DNA of 64,000 bases from Verrucomicrobiota bacterium. Its GTDB lineage: Bacteria; Verrucomicrobiota; Verrucomicrobiia; JADLBR01. A program made the translations under genes and the position numbers. This document shows, piece after piece, positions 34,585-43,425 of this stretch; the first letter of the stretch is position 1; each line of letters begins with the position of its first letter. The stretch lies in NCBI GenBank assembly GCA_029560585.1, contig JAKQKQ010000201.1, positions 62,001 through 126,000 of the forward strand. Direction: 5' to 3'. The notes under the pieces were generated by a model that did not search any database, was not told where the DNA came from, and was given only the letters and a program-made list of their open reading frames with translations.

Positions 34585-37500
34585 TCAGGCGCCGGTCTCC
34601 CCCTGCGCCGACCCCGCCTCGGTTCCATCGGTCGCGGTGTCCACCACGCCCTCGCCCTCGTCGCCCCGCGTACGGAACCGCACGGACACCACCTTGGATA
34701 CGCCACTCTCCTCCATCGTGACACCGTACAGCGCATCCGCCATGCCAATGGTCCGCTTGTTGTGCGTGATCAGCAGGAATTGCGACTGCAGCACGAATCT
34801 CTTGAGCATGTCGATGAACCGATTGATGTTGGACTCGTCCAGCGGCGCGTCCATCTCATCGAGGATGCAAAAGGGACTCGGGCGAACCATGTAGATGGCG
34901 AACAGCAGCGCGACCGCCGTCATCGTCCGCTCGCCACCCGAGAGCAGCGTGATGTGCGCCAACTGCTTGCCGGGCGGTTTTGCCGAAATGTCGATGCCCG
35001 ACTCCAGTGGATCTGCCTCGTCCATCAGAGACAGGGTCGCCTTGCCCCCGCCGAAAAGTTCCGAGAACGTTTGCTGGAAATTCACCGCCACCTTCTCGAA
35101 GGTCTCCGCGAAGAGTTGCCGCGACGTCCGGTTGATGCGCGCGATCGCCTGCATTAGCTGTTCTTTGGAGTTGAGAAGATCCCGCTGCTGTTCCTCCAGA
35201 AAGCGGTGCCGTGCCTCGAGTTCGTCGTACTCCGTGATCGCCTCGAGATTCACCGGACCCATGGAATCCAGCCGTTCGCGCAACTGCCCGGCCTCGACCT
35301 CGAGCTGCGCCCAGTCTGGCTCGGGAGCCGCCTCCTCCGCGACGCCTCCCTCGGCCGCCTCAAGCTCGGGTGCCGCGGGCGCCTCGCCTTTCCCGGGCTC
35401 CGGTGGCTCTGCCCCCGCAACGGCAGGCGCGGGCGCCCCCGCCGCGTACTCCGCAAGCTCCACCCGGTAAGCCCTGTGGATTCGCAGGACCAGCGCCTCA
35501 AGATCCATCCGTATCCGCGCCAGCTCCACGTCGATCCGGCCCCGCTCTTCCTGCTTCTCGTGCTGCTGGCGCCGTCGCCCCTTCAGATCCTCTTCCCTCG
35601 ACCTGATGGCCTCTAGCGCGGCCGTTCGCTGCGCCTGTAGCGCCTTGAGGTATTCCTCCAGCTGCGCGATCTGCCCCCGGCCCTCCTCCACCTGCTTGGC
35701 CAGCCTCTCGTTCTCCTCCAGGAACTGGGCGCGCCGAGCGGCGTTCGCCTCAATGACCGCCCGCCGAAGCCTGCAGGTCTCCTCCAGATCGGCCACGAGC
35801 GCCGCGAGCGGGGCCCTCCGGGCCCTGAGCCCCACCTCTTTCTCTTCCAGCGCCGCGCCGCTCACCCGCAGTTCGAGCACGCGCGCGTTCAGCTCCGACT
35901 CGCGCCCCAGCAGCGCGGGTAATTCGGCCTCTGCGCCCTTGAGCTCCAATCTGAACGTCTCCACCACTTGGCTGAACTCATCGCGCCGCCGCATCTGCGC
36001 GCGCTCGTGCTCGTCCATCTCATCGCCACTGGTGCCGATGTGGCGGATCTCCGCCTCAATGCCAGCGATCCGCTGCTGGAGATCCTCCCGCCGCTTCTCC
36101 CAGACATGCCATTCGCGCTCCGCGATCCGCATCGCCTCGTCCGTGGCCATCAGGTCCGCAGCAACCTGTTCCACCCTCTTGTCGGCCTCGTCCCGCTGGA
36201 TGCGCACGGCTTCTTCCTGCGAGATCGCCTCGTCCAACTCCTCGCTCGCCTTGGCGAGTTTCGCCTCCAGATCGGACATCTCGCGCCGCCGGGTCAGCAA
36301 TCCACCGCGCGCGACGTCTTCCCCCACTCCCGAGACGATGATCCCCTCCGGCGTGATGAGATGCCCGTCTTTGGTTGCAATGATCGCGTGCGGCAACTCG
36401 GCCTTAAGCTTCAGCGCCCGCTCGATATCCTCCGCCACATAAGCGTGGCCCAGGAGCACCTCCAGTAGCCGGCGCGCGGCCCCTCCCGCGGTCACGAGCT
36501 TTAGGGCGGACTCCTCCCTCGCCGGCGCCTTCCACCGCACCCGGGGGAAGATCGATGGCGCCAAGATGAGCCGACCGCTCCCCGATGATTTGAGGAAGGC
36601 CAGGATCTTCCGCACCGCCCTCGTGTCCTCGAGAAGGAGCGCCCCCACCCGATCACCCAACAAGACCCCTATCGCAGCCTCTGCCCCCGGTTCGATCTTG
36701 ATCGCGTCCGCCAGCGCCTCCCGCACTTCGACGCCCTCGAGCGCCCCCTTCCCCGATGCCGCAATGACCGCCTGCGCCGCCGACCCGATGCCCTCGTGCG
36801 ACGCCGCCATCCGCTTCAGCAAATCCAGCTGGCTCTTGATGCCCGCCAGACGCTGTTCGACCTCAGCGCGCCTCCGCGACCGGACCTCCAGGCTTTCGGC
36901 CACGTCCCGAAGTCGGACCTTCCGCGCCGCAACTTCGTCCCCCGCCTCGGTTCGGCGCACGCGCGCCGCAGCGAGCTCCGCCTCCACCCCGGCATTGGTC
37001 TCCCGCTCCTGCTCCAGCTGGGCCTTCGCCCGCTCCAGTTCCTTGTTGGCCGCCTCGACGCGCAAGACGTGCGTCCGCTTCTGCACGTCCCAGCCCCCTA
37101 TCTGCGCAACAAGGGACTGCAGCTCTTGCTCGGCAGCCGTGAGCCGCTCGCGCCGCCCCCCGATCTCCGATTGCCGCTTGCCCGTCATCTCCGTGCAGTC
37201 CCCCAGCTGCCGCACCGCCTGCGCCAGATGATCCCGGCATGCCCGCAACTCGGCGGCCACGGCGTCGACATCCCCGTCGATCGCCCCGAGATCCTTTTTC
37301 TGGATCGCCGCCCGTTCCTCCGCCGACGCGATGTCCGCGGTCGCCGACGCGTCAGACTTGTCGAGGTCGGCCAGGCGCTCGACGTTCAGCGAGCGCTGGC
37401 CCTCGGCGCGCTCCACCGCGGCCGTCGCGTTGGCCCGCTCCTGCCTCGAATTCTCGAGGGCCGTTTCGATCTCCGCGCCGTGCGCCCGCCACTGCTCCAG

Positions 37501-38304
37501 CTCCACCTCCTCGGTGGAAACCTTCTCGCCCATCTCGGCGATGGCCCGATCCAGTTCGGCGATCGCCGTCTCCAGCGCCCCAACGCGGGTCGAAAAATCG
37601 CGGTATGCCCTGGCCCCGATCCGCAGTTCGATGTCCCGAAGGCGGTCGTGGATCTCCTTGTATCGTCTCGCCTTGTTCGCCTGCCGCTGCAGCGAACCAA
37701 TCTGCCGGGATACCTCCCGGATGATGTCCGCCAGCCTCAGGAGGTTCGACTCCGTGTACTCCAGTTTGCGCAGCGCCTCTTTGCGCTGCGCCTTGTACTT
37801 CGTGATGCCGGCCGCCTCCTCAAAAATCTCGCGCCTGTCCTCGGGGCGCGAAGACAAGACCTTGTCGATCTTGCCTTGCTCCATGATCGAGTACGCCGTC
37901 CGCCCGATCCCGGTGTCCATGAACAGGTGATGGATGTCGCGCAGCCGACACGGTGTCCTGTTGATCTCGTACTCGCCCTTGCCGTCGCGGAACACGCGCC
38001 GGGACACGGTCACCTCGTCATAGTCCGTCTTCAGGGCCTCCCGACAGCCCGCGAAAGTCATGCTGACCTCCGCCATCCCAATCTGCTTGCGACTGTCGGT
38101 CCCGTTAAAGATAACATCCGCCATCTCGCTGCCGCGCAGCGCCTTGGGCGACTGCTCGCCCAACACCCACCGGATTGCATCCAAGACGTTGGACTTCCCG
38201 CAGCCGTTAGGGCCTACGATCGAAGTCACGCCGGGATGGAAGTCCAGCCGCGTCTTCTCCGCGAAGGACTTGAACCCGAGCATCTCGATGCTCTTCAAAT
38301 ACAT
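34585..38304 (-). CDS. smc: Chromosome segregation protein SMC
   Basis: A 1239-residue ATPase of full family length. Walker A GPNGCGKSNVLDAIRW is at the N-terminus. Long coiled coils flank a hinge near residues 515-640 (GVLLGDRVGALLLEDT). The C-terminal head has the signature LSGGERTMTAVALLFAIY and Walker B PFCILDEMDAPLD. SMC with ScpAB organises and separates chromosomes, loaded by ParB, whose gene is 13 kb away. Near residue 995 there is an Ala/Pro/Glu-rich insert in the coiled coil (APAPAVAGAEPPEPGKG), and the C-terminus ends in an acidic tail. ScpA/ScpB genes are not in this window. The gene is followed, after 144 bases, by the sigma factor gene. Confidence 0.97.
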   Translation of the reverse strand: MYLKSIEMLGFKSFAEKTRLDFHPGVTSIVGPNGCGKSNVLDAIRWVLGEQSPKALRGSEMADVIFNGTDSRKQIGMAEVSMTFAGCREALKTDYDEVTVSRRVFRDGKGEYEINRTPCRLRDIHHLFMDTGIGRTAYSIMEQGKIDKVLSSRPEDRREIFEEAAGITKYKAQRKEALRKLEYTESNLLRLADIIREVSRQIGSLQRQANKARRYKEIHDRLRDIELRIGARAYRDFSTRVGALETAIAELDRAIAEMGEKVSTEEVELEQWRAHGAEIETALENSRQERANATAAVERAEGQRSLNVERLADLDKSDASATADIASAEERAAIQKKDLGAIDGDVDAVAAELRACRDHLAQAVRQLGDCTEMTGKRQSEIGGRRERLTAAEQELQSLVAQIGGWDVQKRTHVLRVEAANKELERAKAQLEQERETNAGVEAELAAARVRRTEAGDEVAARKVRLRDVAESLEVRSRRRAEVEQRLAGIKSQLDLLKRMAASHEGIGSAAQAVIAASGKGALEGVEVREALADAIKIEPGAEAAIGVLLGDRVGALLLEDTRAVRKILAFLKSSGSGRLILAPSIFPRVRWKAPAREESALKLVTAGGAARRLLEVLLGHAYVAEDIERALKLKAELPHAIIATKDGHLITPEGIIVSGVGEDVARGGLLTRRREMSDLEAKLAKASEELDEAISQEEAVRIQRDEADKRVEQVAADLMATDEAMRIAEREWHVWEKRREDLQQRIAGIEAEIRHIGTSGDEMDEHERAQMRRRDEFSQVVETFRLELKGAEAELPALLGRESELNARVLELRVSGAALEEKEVGLRARRAPLAALVADLEETCRLRRAVIEANAARRAQFLEENERLAKQVEEGRGQIAQLEEYLKALQAQRTAALEAIRSREEDLKGRRRQQHEKQEERGRIDVELARIRMDLEALVLRIHRAYRVELAEYAAGAPAPAVAGAEPPEPGKGEAPAAPELEAAEGGVAEEAAPEPDWAQLEVEAGQLRERLDSMGPVNLEAITEYDELEARHRFLEEQQRDLLNSKEQLMQAIARINRTSRQLFAETFEKVAVNFQQTFSELFGGGKATLSLMDEADPLESGIDISAKPPGKQLAHITLLSGGERTMTAVALLFAIYMVRPSPFCILDEMDAPLDESNINRFIDMLKRFVLQSQFLLITHNKRTIGMADALYGVTMEESGVSKVVSVRFRTRGDEGEGVVDTATDGTEAGSAQGETGA

Positions 38305-38410
38305 GGTGCGTGAAAGTCAAAAGCCCGCGCGCGAAACGTAAAGCGGAAATACGCGCCTCCGCAGGATCTGGCGGGCTCCGGCCGATAGGCAACTGGGCGG
38401 CATCGCCCCA

Positions 38411-39451
38411 TCACGCCCCGCGCGGAATCGTGCCGCTCCATGCCGGACCGCCCATGGGGCTGCCGCCAAATGAGGCACCGAACGGCACCCCCGGCGGCAT
38501 GCCGGTGACCCGCTCGGCCCGCTGCCATCGCTCCGCGAGCTCCATCGAACCCACCCAAAACCTGCGCGAGAACTCGGCCATGAATTGCCGGAACAGCACT
38601 TCCCTGGCCTCCTCGGACAGGCCCCCGGCCCCCCCCACATCGAACGGAAACTCGAAACCTCGCTCCTGCAAACGCGCCAGCGTCTCGGCCAGCCCTTCGC
38701 CCTCGCGACGCTCGCCGGCAACCAGATCCAGCAACTGCCGGAACGAAAGGCTGATCGGGATTGTCACAAACCGCGACTCCAGATCCCCCGATGGCACGTC
38801 CTTCGGTGCCCGCGCCAAGCCGGATCGGCCGATGGATCGAAATGCCCCGCCCGCGTCAAAGTAGCCCAACTCCGCGTAGAGATCGACACCGGGGCGCCCG
38901 GCGTAGATGAACCAGTTGCGCGCCTCACCGGGCACCATGATCTGCTGCACGCAGGCGCCACCCGCCTCGCACACCTGAAGAAACACCTGCCCCTCCCTCG
39001 ATGCGGCCCGCGCCTCGGCCAGCCGCTCTCGGCTGACATCCCAATATGCGTAAAACCAGTGCGGATCGCGCGCGATCAGAAACACCCGATCCGTCCCATA
39101 CGATTCCGGCAACTCTCCCAGATCTTCATATTCGGGCACCGTCGGTGCCTCCGGGATTTCGGGCTGCATGACGACGAATTTCAGGACGCCCGGATCCTCT
39201 TCCGGTCGCCGGGCAACGTGCGGCTGGTCCGCCACCGGAATGGGCTTTGCGACAGCGCGCCTGGCCGGCCGCACCACCTTCTTCACCTTCTTCGCCGCGG
39301 GCGCGATGGCAATCTTTACGCGTTTGACCGGTTTCTTCGTCTTGAGCTTGGGCTTTTGCATCTCAGGTGTCGCTTTCTTGGCCTTGGGTGTCGGCTTCTT
39401 CATCTTGGGTCTCGGTTTCTTCGCCTTGGATATCGGTCTTTTCGCCGCCAT
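38411..39451 (-). CDS. DUF4912 protein with lysine/proline-rich N-terminal tail
   Basis: This 346-residue protein starts with about 65 residues of basic repeats (KKP, PKxKK, KKATP types), similar in composition to histone H1 tails, which could bind DNA or polyanions. A DUF4912 domain follows (RVFLIARDPHWFYAYWDVS, residues 135-250), then a segment with RFVTIPISLSFRQLLDLV. The function of DUF4912 is unknown; it occurs in many Firmicutes and deep-branching phyla. The ATG at 39449-39451 has GGGAGG ahead and begins MAAKRPISKAKK. The C-terminus is Gly/Pro/Met-rich. It lies in the same direction as smc, 106 bases upstream of it. The basic tail and smc nearby hint at a nucleoid role, which is speculation. 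Confidence 0.8.
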   Translation of the reverse strand: MAAKRPISKAKKPRPKMKKPTPKAKKATPEMQKPKLKTKKPVKRVKIAIAPAAKKVKKVVRPARRAVAKPIPVADQPHVARRPEEDPGVLKFVVMQPEIPEAPTVPEYEDLGELPESYGTDRVFLIARDPHWFYAYWDVSRERLAEARAASREGQVFLQVCEAGGACVQQIMVPGEARNWFIYAGRPGVDLYAELGYFDAGGAFRSIGRSGLARAPKDVPSGDLESRFVTIPISLSFRQLLDLVAGERREGEGLAETLARLQERGFEFPFDVGGAGGLSEEAREVLFRQFMAEFSRRFWVGSMELAERWQRAERVTGMPPGVPFGASFGGSPMGGPAWSGTIPRGA

Positions 39452-39503
39452 GACAGCCTCCCCTCTCGTCGCATCCATTGACGAGGGCGCGAGGATCGCG
39501 TCC

Positions 39504-39833
39504 TCAGAACTCGATCGAGAGCAGCATGATCCCGTCCGCCTGGCCGGTGATGGGATCCCGCGCCACATTCGCAAACCCCGAGCCGTACTCCGCCGGCGCA
39601 CACGGGTTGATGGCATGCAGGGGTTGCCGCGCCTTCGCGATGGTCACCAGTGCCCCACTCACATTCGTCTTGCGCCCCACGATCCGATTCGGCGCCGGCC
39701 TCCGCGGCACGATCGGTGCCAGCTGCCTGCCGATCTCCCTGTCACGGACCAACACCGATTCCTGGAAATTCTCCGCCATCGCGGGCAAAACGAACATCGC
39801 CAGGGCCATTCCGCCTATCACATTCCGTATCAT
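39504..39833 (-). CDS. Small secreted protein of unknown function
   Basis: 109 residues with a clear signal peptide (IGGMALAMFVLPAMA, cleavage before ENFQ). The mature part is about 88 residues, basic, with one Cys (INPCAPAEYGSG) and a C-terminal patch DPITGQADGIMLLSIEF. I do not recognise a family. A Shine-Dalgarno AGGGAGA lies ahead of the ATG, and a promoter-like TTGACA is found 45 bases upstream, so expression is credible. It is divergent from ruvC and upstream of the DUF4912 gene in the same direction, with a 52-base gap. Confidence 0.65.
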   Translation of the reverse strand: MIRNVIGGMALAMFVLPAMAENFQESVLVRDREIGRQLAPIVPRRPAPNRIVGRKTNVSGALVTIAKARQPLHAINPCAPAEYGSGFANVARDPITGQADGIMLLSIEF

Positions 39834-39849
39834 TTTCTTTTTATCTCCC

Positions 39850-39885
39850 TTGCAAAACTTACGCCCCGCGATTTTGCTTTGTCAA
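39850..39885. promoter_or_regulatory. Overlapping divergent promoters for ruvC and the small secreted protein
   Basis: Plus strand: TTGCAA (39850-39855), 17 bp, TTTGCT (39873-39878), six bases to the ruvC ATG. Minus strand: TTGACA (39880-39885), 17 bp, GTAAGT (39857-39862). The minus -35 overlaps the ruvC start codon. The -10 elements are weak. Confidence 0.4.
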
Positions 39886-40409
39886 TGGCACAGCCCGGAG
39901 ATGTTATCCTCGGTGTCGATCCCTCCCTCCGCGGCTCCGGCTACGGCGTCGTTGAGGTCCTGCCACGCGGGCGCCTCCGCGCCCTGGCCTATGGCGTGAT
40001 CTCAAACCCGCGCGAATTGTCCCTCGGCGAATGCCTCGTCGCCATCCACGACACTCTCTCGAAAGTCATCGGCGCCCACCGCCCAACGTGCGCGGCCATT
40101 GAACAAACGATTTATGTCCAAAGTCGCATCGTCGCAATCACGCTGGGTTGCGCCCGAGGGGCCGCAATCCTTGCCATAGCACGCCACGGCATCGCCATGG
40201 TCGAATACGCCCCGAAGGCCATAAAGGCTGCCGTCACCGGCCACGGCACCGCCGGCAAGACACAAGTCGCCATCATGGTCCGCGCACTCATGGGTCTCGA
40301 TACCACCCCCCCGCCCGACGCGGCGGACGCCCTGGCCGTCGCCATCGCCCACGCCAATGCGAGCTCGCCACGCCACCTCACCGCCGCCTCAGGCCGACAC
40401 CGCAACTGA
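39885..40409 (+). CDS. ruvC: Holliday junction resolvase RuvC
   Basis: A 174-residue endonuclease of normal family length. The four catalytic acidic residues lie in ILGVDPSLRGSGYG (Asp), AAIEQTIYVQ (Glu), and PPPDAADALAVAI (Asp pair); the surrounding YAPKAIKAAVTGHGTAGKTQV segment is typical. RuvC dimers cut Holliday junctions with RuvAB, whose genes are not here. I chose ATG 39885 because the first strand (VILGVDPS) starts a few residues later; a much longer upstream frame overlaps two minus-strand genes and is rejected. No Shine-Dalgarno is present. Confidence 0.94.
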   Translation: MAQPGDVILGVDPSLRGSGYGVVEVLPRGRLRALAYGVISNPRELSLGECLVAIHDTLSKVIGAHRPTCAAIEQTIYVQSRIVAITLGCARGAAILAIARHGIAMVEYAPKAIKAAVTGHGTAGKTQVAIMVRALMGLDTTPPPDAADALAVAIAHANASSPRHLTAASGRHRN

Positions 40410-40478
40410 CCCCCCCGGTGCCAGCGCCAGTCCCTCTCGGGGGGGCGAACTCCGCCAGCAGCAACCAGCCGCCAGCCG

Positions 40479-41432
40479 TCAGAACTTGGCCTTCGCCCCA
40501 AGCGATGCGTAGGGCGCGGGATCGCTATCCAGATCGGTGGAGGTCCGGTGGAAATCAAACTCGCGGTCGAATGCCACGCCGCCCTGAATCTCCACGCTCA
40601 ACTCCAGACCCCCGCCCTGATGCGCCAGCCAGCTCAGCCCCGCCCCGGCCCGGTACTCCCGATAGTCGACCAGCGCGCCATTCAGCTCTTCGCGATCCAG
40701 CCCTTCGCCAAAATCCTCGGCCACCCGGAAACTGCCCCCCCGGAATTCACACCCCGTAAACAGCGTCAGATTCTCCGAGGCCTTGTACTCGATCCGGGGT
40801 CGCGGCACCATCAGGTTCAGCGTCCAATAGTCGCTCACTTGCCAGCGCATCCCCGCACCGCCGACAACGGGCCAGTCGGACATGAAGTTCACCTGAAAAC
40901 CAAACGCCCACTGCAGGCGATCGTTGACCAGATAGGTGAACCCAATGTTGAAGGGCACGTTGAAATCCTCCCACCCGATGTCCGCAAAATCGCTGTAGAT
41001 GCCGGGCATGGCCTCGACCCGCATCAGCCAGTGGTCGCTCAGGCTGACGTCGGCGCCCACCACCAGATTAAGCTCCTGAAGGCTCGCCGGAACCGGCAAT
41101 CCCTCGCCGCCCATGAACCAGTAGCTCTCGTAACCCAGACCCGCCCGCAGATAAGCCGCCGAGCCAAGCTGGAAAATCGCCACGTACTGCAGGTCCGCCG
41201 CCCACTCCGAGACGTCGGCCGAATCCCCTGAAAACTCCGTGTCCCCACCGAAGACATGTGACCCGCCCATCTCCAGTTCGTGCGAGATGTTCAATGCCTC
41301 AACCGGACCCTGGTCCAGTGCCCGCCCCGCCTCCTCGACGGTCATGTCGCCAGCCCAACCCCGATCGGCCAGGGGTCCCAGCGCGGCCAGCGCACAGACG
41401 GCGCCAATCGCAGTAATCATTGTCTCCTTCAT
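40479..41432 (-). CDS. Outer-membrane beta-barrel protein (DUF6268-like)
   Basis: 317 residues with a signal peptide (ITAIGAVCALAALGPLADRGWA). After a short linker the sequence alternates polar and aromatic residues in about twelve strands (for example YLRAGLGYESYWFMG, VPFNIGFTYLVNDRLQWAFGFQVNF, YRAGAGLSWLAHQGGGLELSVE cut short here) and ends in KAKF with a terminal Phe, typical of outer-membrane barrels. I think it is in the DUF6268 group often found in PVC bacteria, but that naming is less certain than the barrel itself. Its function is unknown. It supports a Gram-negative envelope. A nearby start at MITAIG is possible. Confidence 0.7.
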   Translation of the reverse strand: MKETMITAIGAVCALAALGPLADRGWAGDMTVEEAGRALDQGPVEALNISHELEMGGSHVFGGDTEFSGDSADVSEWAADLQYVAIFQLGSAAYLRAGLGYESYWFMGGEGLPVPASLQELNLVVGADVSLSDHWLMRVEAMPGIYSDFADIGWEDFNVPFNIGFTYLVNDRLQWAFGFQVNFMSDWPVVGGAGMRWQVSDYWTLNLMVPRPRIEYKASENLTLFTGCEFRGGSFRVAEDFGEGLDREELNGALVDYREYRAGAGLSWLAHQGGGLELSVEIQGGVAFDREFDFHRTSTDLDSDPAPYASLGAKAKF

Positions 41433-41477
41433 TGGTATCGACGGCTATTAGCCGAGGAACTCAATTCGCGCAACCCC

Positions 41478-43280
41478 TCATTCCCGCGCGCCCACATCAG
41501 GCCGCCGCCCGACTCGCGGATCGTTGCATAGGAGCACCCTGGTCCCGCTCCGCCCCACAGGCTGACGCTGGATGGCCGAAAGCCCCAGCTTCGATTCCCA
41601 CTCTCCCAGGCATGATTCCTCCGTCATCAGGAAAACTTGGCCGGGCCCCGTCCACCGCGACACGAACTGTTCGTCGCTCAAATACAGCTCACGGCCCACC
41701 CCCAGCGTGCGGGGCGCAAAATCCGCATTCGGCCGCGCCCCAACCCAATGGACCCTCCGCCCCAAGTAGAAAAAAAGACTCGAGGCCAGATTCGGTTCCC
41801 CATGATAGACCGCGATCGCGCCCGCATCGGCCACCCGGTTGATGTCACGCGCAACCGACACAAGCGAGAAATAGTTCTCCTTCAGGCAGAATCCTCGCGC
41901 CGCGGCCAGCAGCGGCACCGCCATCATCCCCGCCACGGCCAGCCCCGCCGCCATCCGATTGCCCCGCCAAAGCCAGGCCACCGCAACACCCCCGCCAATG
42001 ACGAAGGATACCGACGTCCCCTGTAACAGCGGCACAAACCGCTTCCATGCATTCATCGAGAACCCCTGGATCGCCGTCCACAGATGGTCCCGCTCGACCA
42101 TGGGCACCGCGTGCACCGAATCTCCGCCGGGGGCCGCGCTGATCACGTGCGCCGCCACCAGCCCGAGGGCGCCGGCCCCTATCAAAAACAGCAATGGAAT
42201 CACGAAACCCCGCCGAGGAAGCGCCACCGGCGAGGCCCATGGCAGCGCCAGCCACACCGCCGCCGCCGACCACGCCGACATCGTGTAGTAATCCTGGCGC
42301 GCCGACACAAACGAGGTGACGAACGTCGCCAGAAACCAGCACCCCAGCAGGTGCTTCGAGAAACCGTCAAGCCGCCTCGCGTGCTCGCACCGCCGCCACG
42401 CGAGCCACGCCATCGGCGCAAACAGCGCCGCGGGCACCAGAAAAAAGAAATGCTGGACCACGAACACCACCGGGCTCACCTGATTGCTCGTCGGTGGCCA
42501 CCGCTTGTTCAGGGAATGTCCCAGCTGCTCGTTCACGAAGTGATCCCACGCGAAACCGGGATAACGCGACTCCAGCGCCGCGTACCAGGGCACCACGACC
42601 AGCGCGAATAACAGTACGCCGCGCCACGAGAGTAACCCCAGCCAGAACCTCGCGTGCCGGGGCCGCAGCGCGACGCTCGCGCCCACGGCCACGAGCGGGT
42701 ACACCGCGCCATGTATCCCCTTGCTCATCGTCGCCAGCCCCATGAAGAGCCACGCCCACGCAAACCATCGCCCCGCCGATTCCGGCCGGGCCCAAGCGCT
42801 GAAAAAACACCACATCGTTAGCGTGACAAAACACGCCAGATACGGCTCGGGCATGATCAGGTGACAGAAAACGAAGAAGCCGCACGCGCTGCCCAGGCAC
42901 AGCGCCGAAAACAGTCCCAGGCCCCGACCGCCGATCCTCGCGCCCAATAGATAGGTCGCCCACAACCACCCCAGCGTCGCCAGCGCATTGGGCAGGCGCG
43001 CGCCGAATTCATTCACCCCAAGCACCGACATCGAGGCCATGATCGCCCAATAGACCAGCGGCGGCTTCTGGAACCGCGGCACCCCGTTGTTGGTCGGCAC
43101 CAGCCAATCGCCTCGGGCCAGCATCTCCTTCGCCGCGCCGCTGTACTGCCCCTCCGTCTCGTCGTATATCGCAGGTCCAAAACTCGCCCCAACGTAAAGA
43201 ACGATTGCCACCGCGGCGATCACCGCAAGCCCAAAATTCCCTGTCCGCCGGTGGGCCGGCGGGATCTCCACAAGATTCAT
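41478..43280 (-). CDS. GT39/ArnT-like membrane glycosyltransferase
   Basis: A 600-residue protein with about eleven transmembrane helices. The first extracytoplasmic loop has the catalytic acidic pattern of polyprenol-phosphate sugar transferases (YDETEGQYSGAAKEMLARGDW), and PRFQKPPLVYWAIMASM follows as in ArnT/PMT enzymes. Such enzymes move a sugar from a lipid carrier to lipid A or proteins on the periplasmic side. The target is unknown. The start at ATG 43278-43280 is supported by GGGGGAGGT ahead. The soluble C-terminal domain (residues 480-600) is present. It stands between NadE and the outer-membrane barrel genes, all in one direction but with gaps. Confidence 0.85.
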   Translation of the reverse strand: MNLVEIPPAHRRTGNFGLAVIAAVAIVLYVGASFGPAIYDETEGQYSGAAKEMLARGDWLVPTNNGVPRFQKPPLVYWAIMASMSVLGVNEFGARLPNALATLGWLWATYLLGARIGGRGLGLFSALCLGSACGFFVFCHLIMPEPYLACFVTLTMWCFFSAWARPESAGRWFAWAWLFMGLATMSKGIHGAVYPLVAVGASVALRPRHARFWLGLLSWRGVLLFALVVVPWYAALESRYPGFAWDHFVNEQLGHSLNKRWPPTSNQVSPVVFVVQHFFFLVPAALFAPMAWLAWRRCEHARRLDGFSKHLLGCWFLATFVTSFVSARQDYYTMSAWSAAAVWLALPWASPVALPRRGFVIPLLFLIGAGALGLVAAHVISAAPGGDSVHAVPMVERDHLWTAIQGFSMNAWKRFVPLLQGTSVSFVIGGGVAVAWLWRGNRMAAGLAVAGMMAVPLLAAARGFCLKENYFSLVSVARDINRVADAGAIAVYHGEPNLASSLFFYLGRRVHWVGARPNADFAPRTLGVGRELYLSDEQFVSRWTGPGQVFLMTEESCLGEWESKLGLSAIQRQPVGRSGTRVLLCNDPRVGRRPDVGARE

Positions 43281-43425
43281 GGTGATAAAAACCTCCCCCG
43301 CGACTCCCGCGGGGCCGGAACCTTTATGCCCTCGCATCCTGATCCTGCAACCGGGGAATCAAGCGCTCCCTTGCCCGCGCCACGCCCAGGAATCGCCGCA
43401 TGAACGATGTGACGCGATCGCGAGA

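Noticed and set aside
36796-38313. 505-codon plus-strand frame opposite smc
   Set aside because: Shadow of a coiled-coil coding region; Arg/Leu/Asp-rich without motifs.
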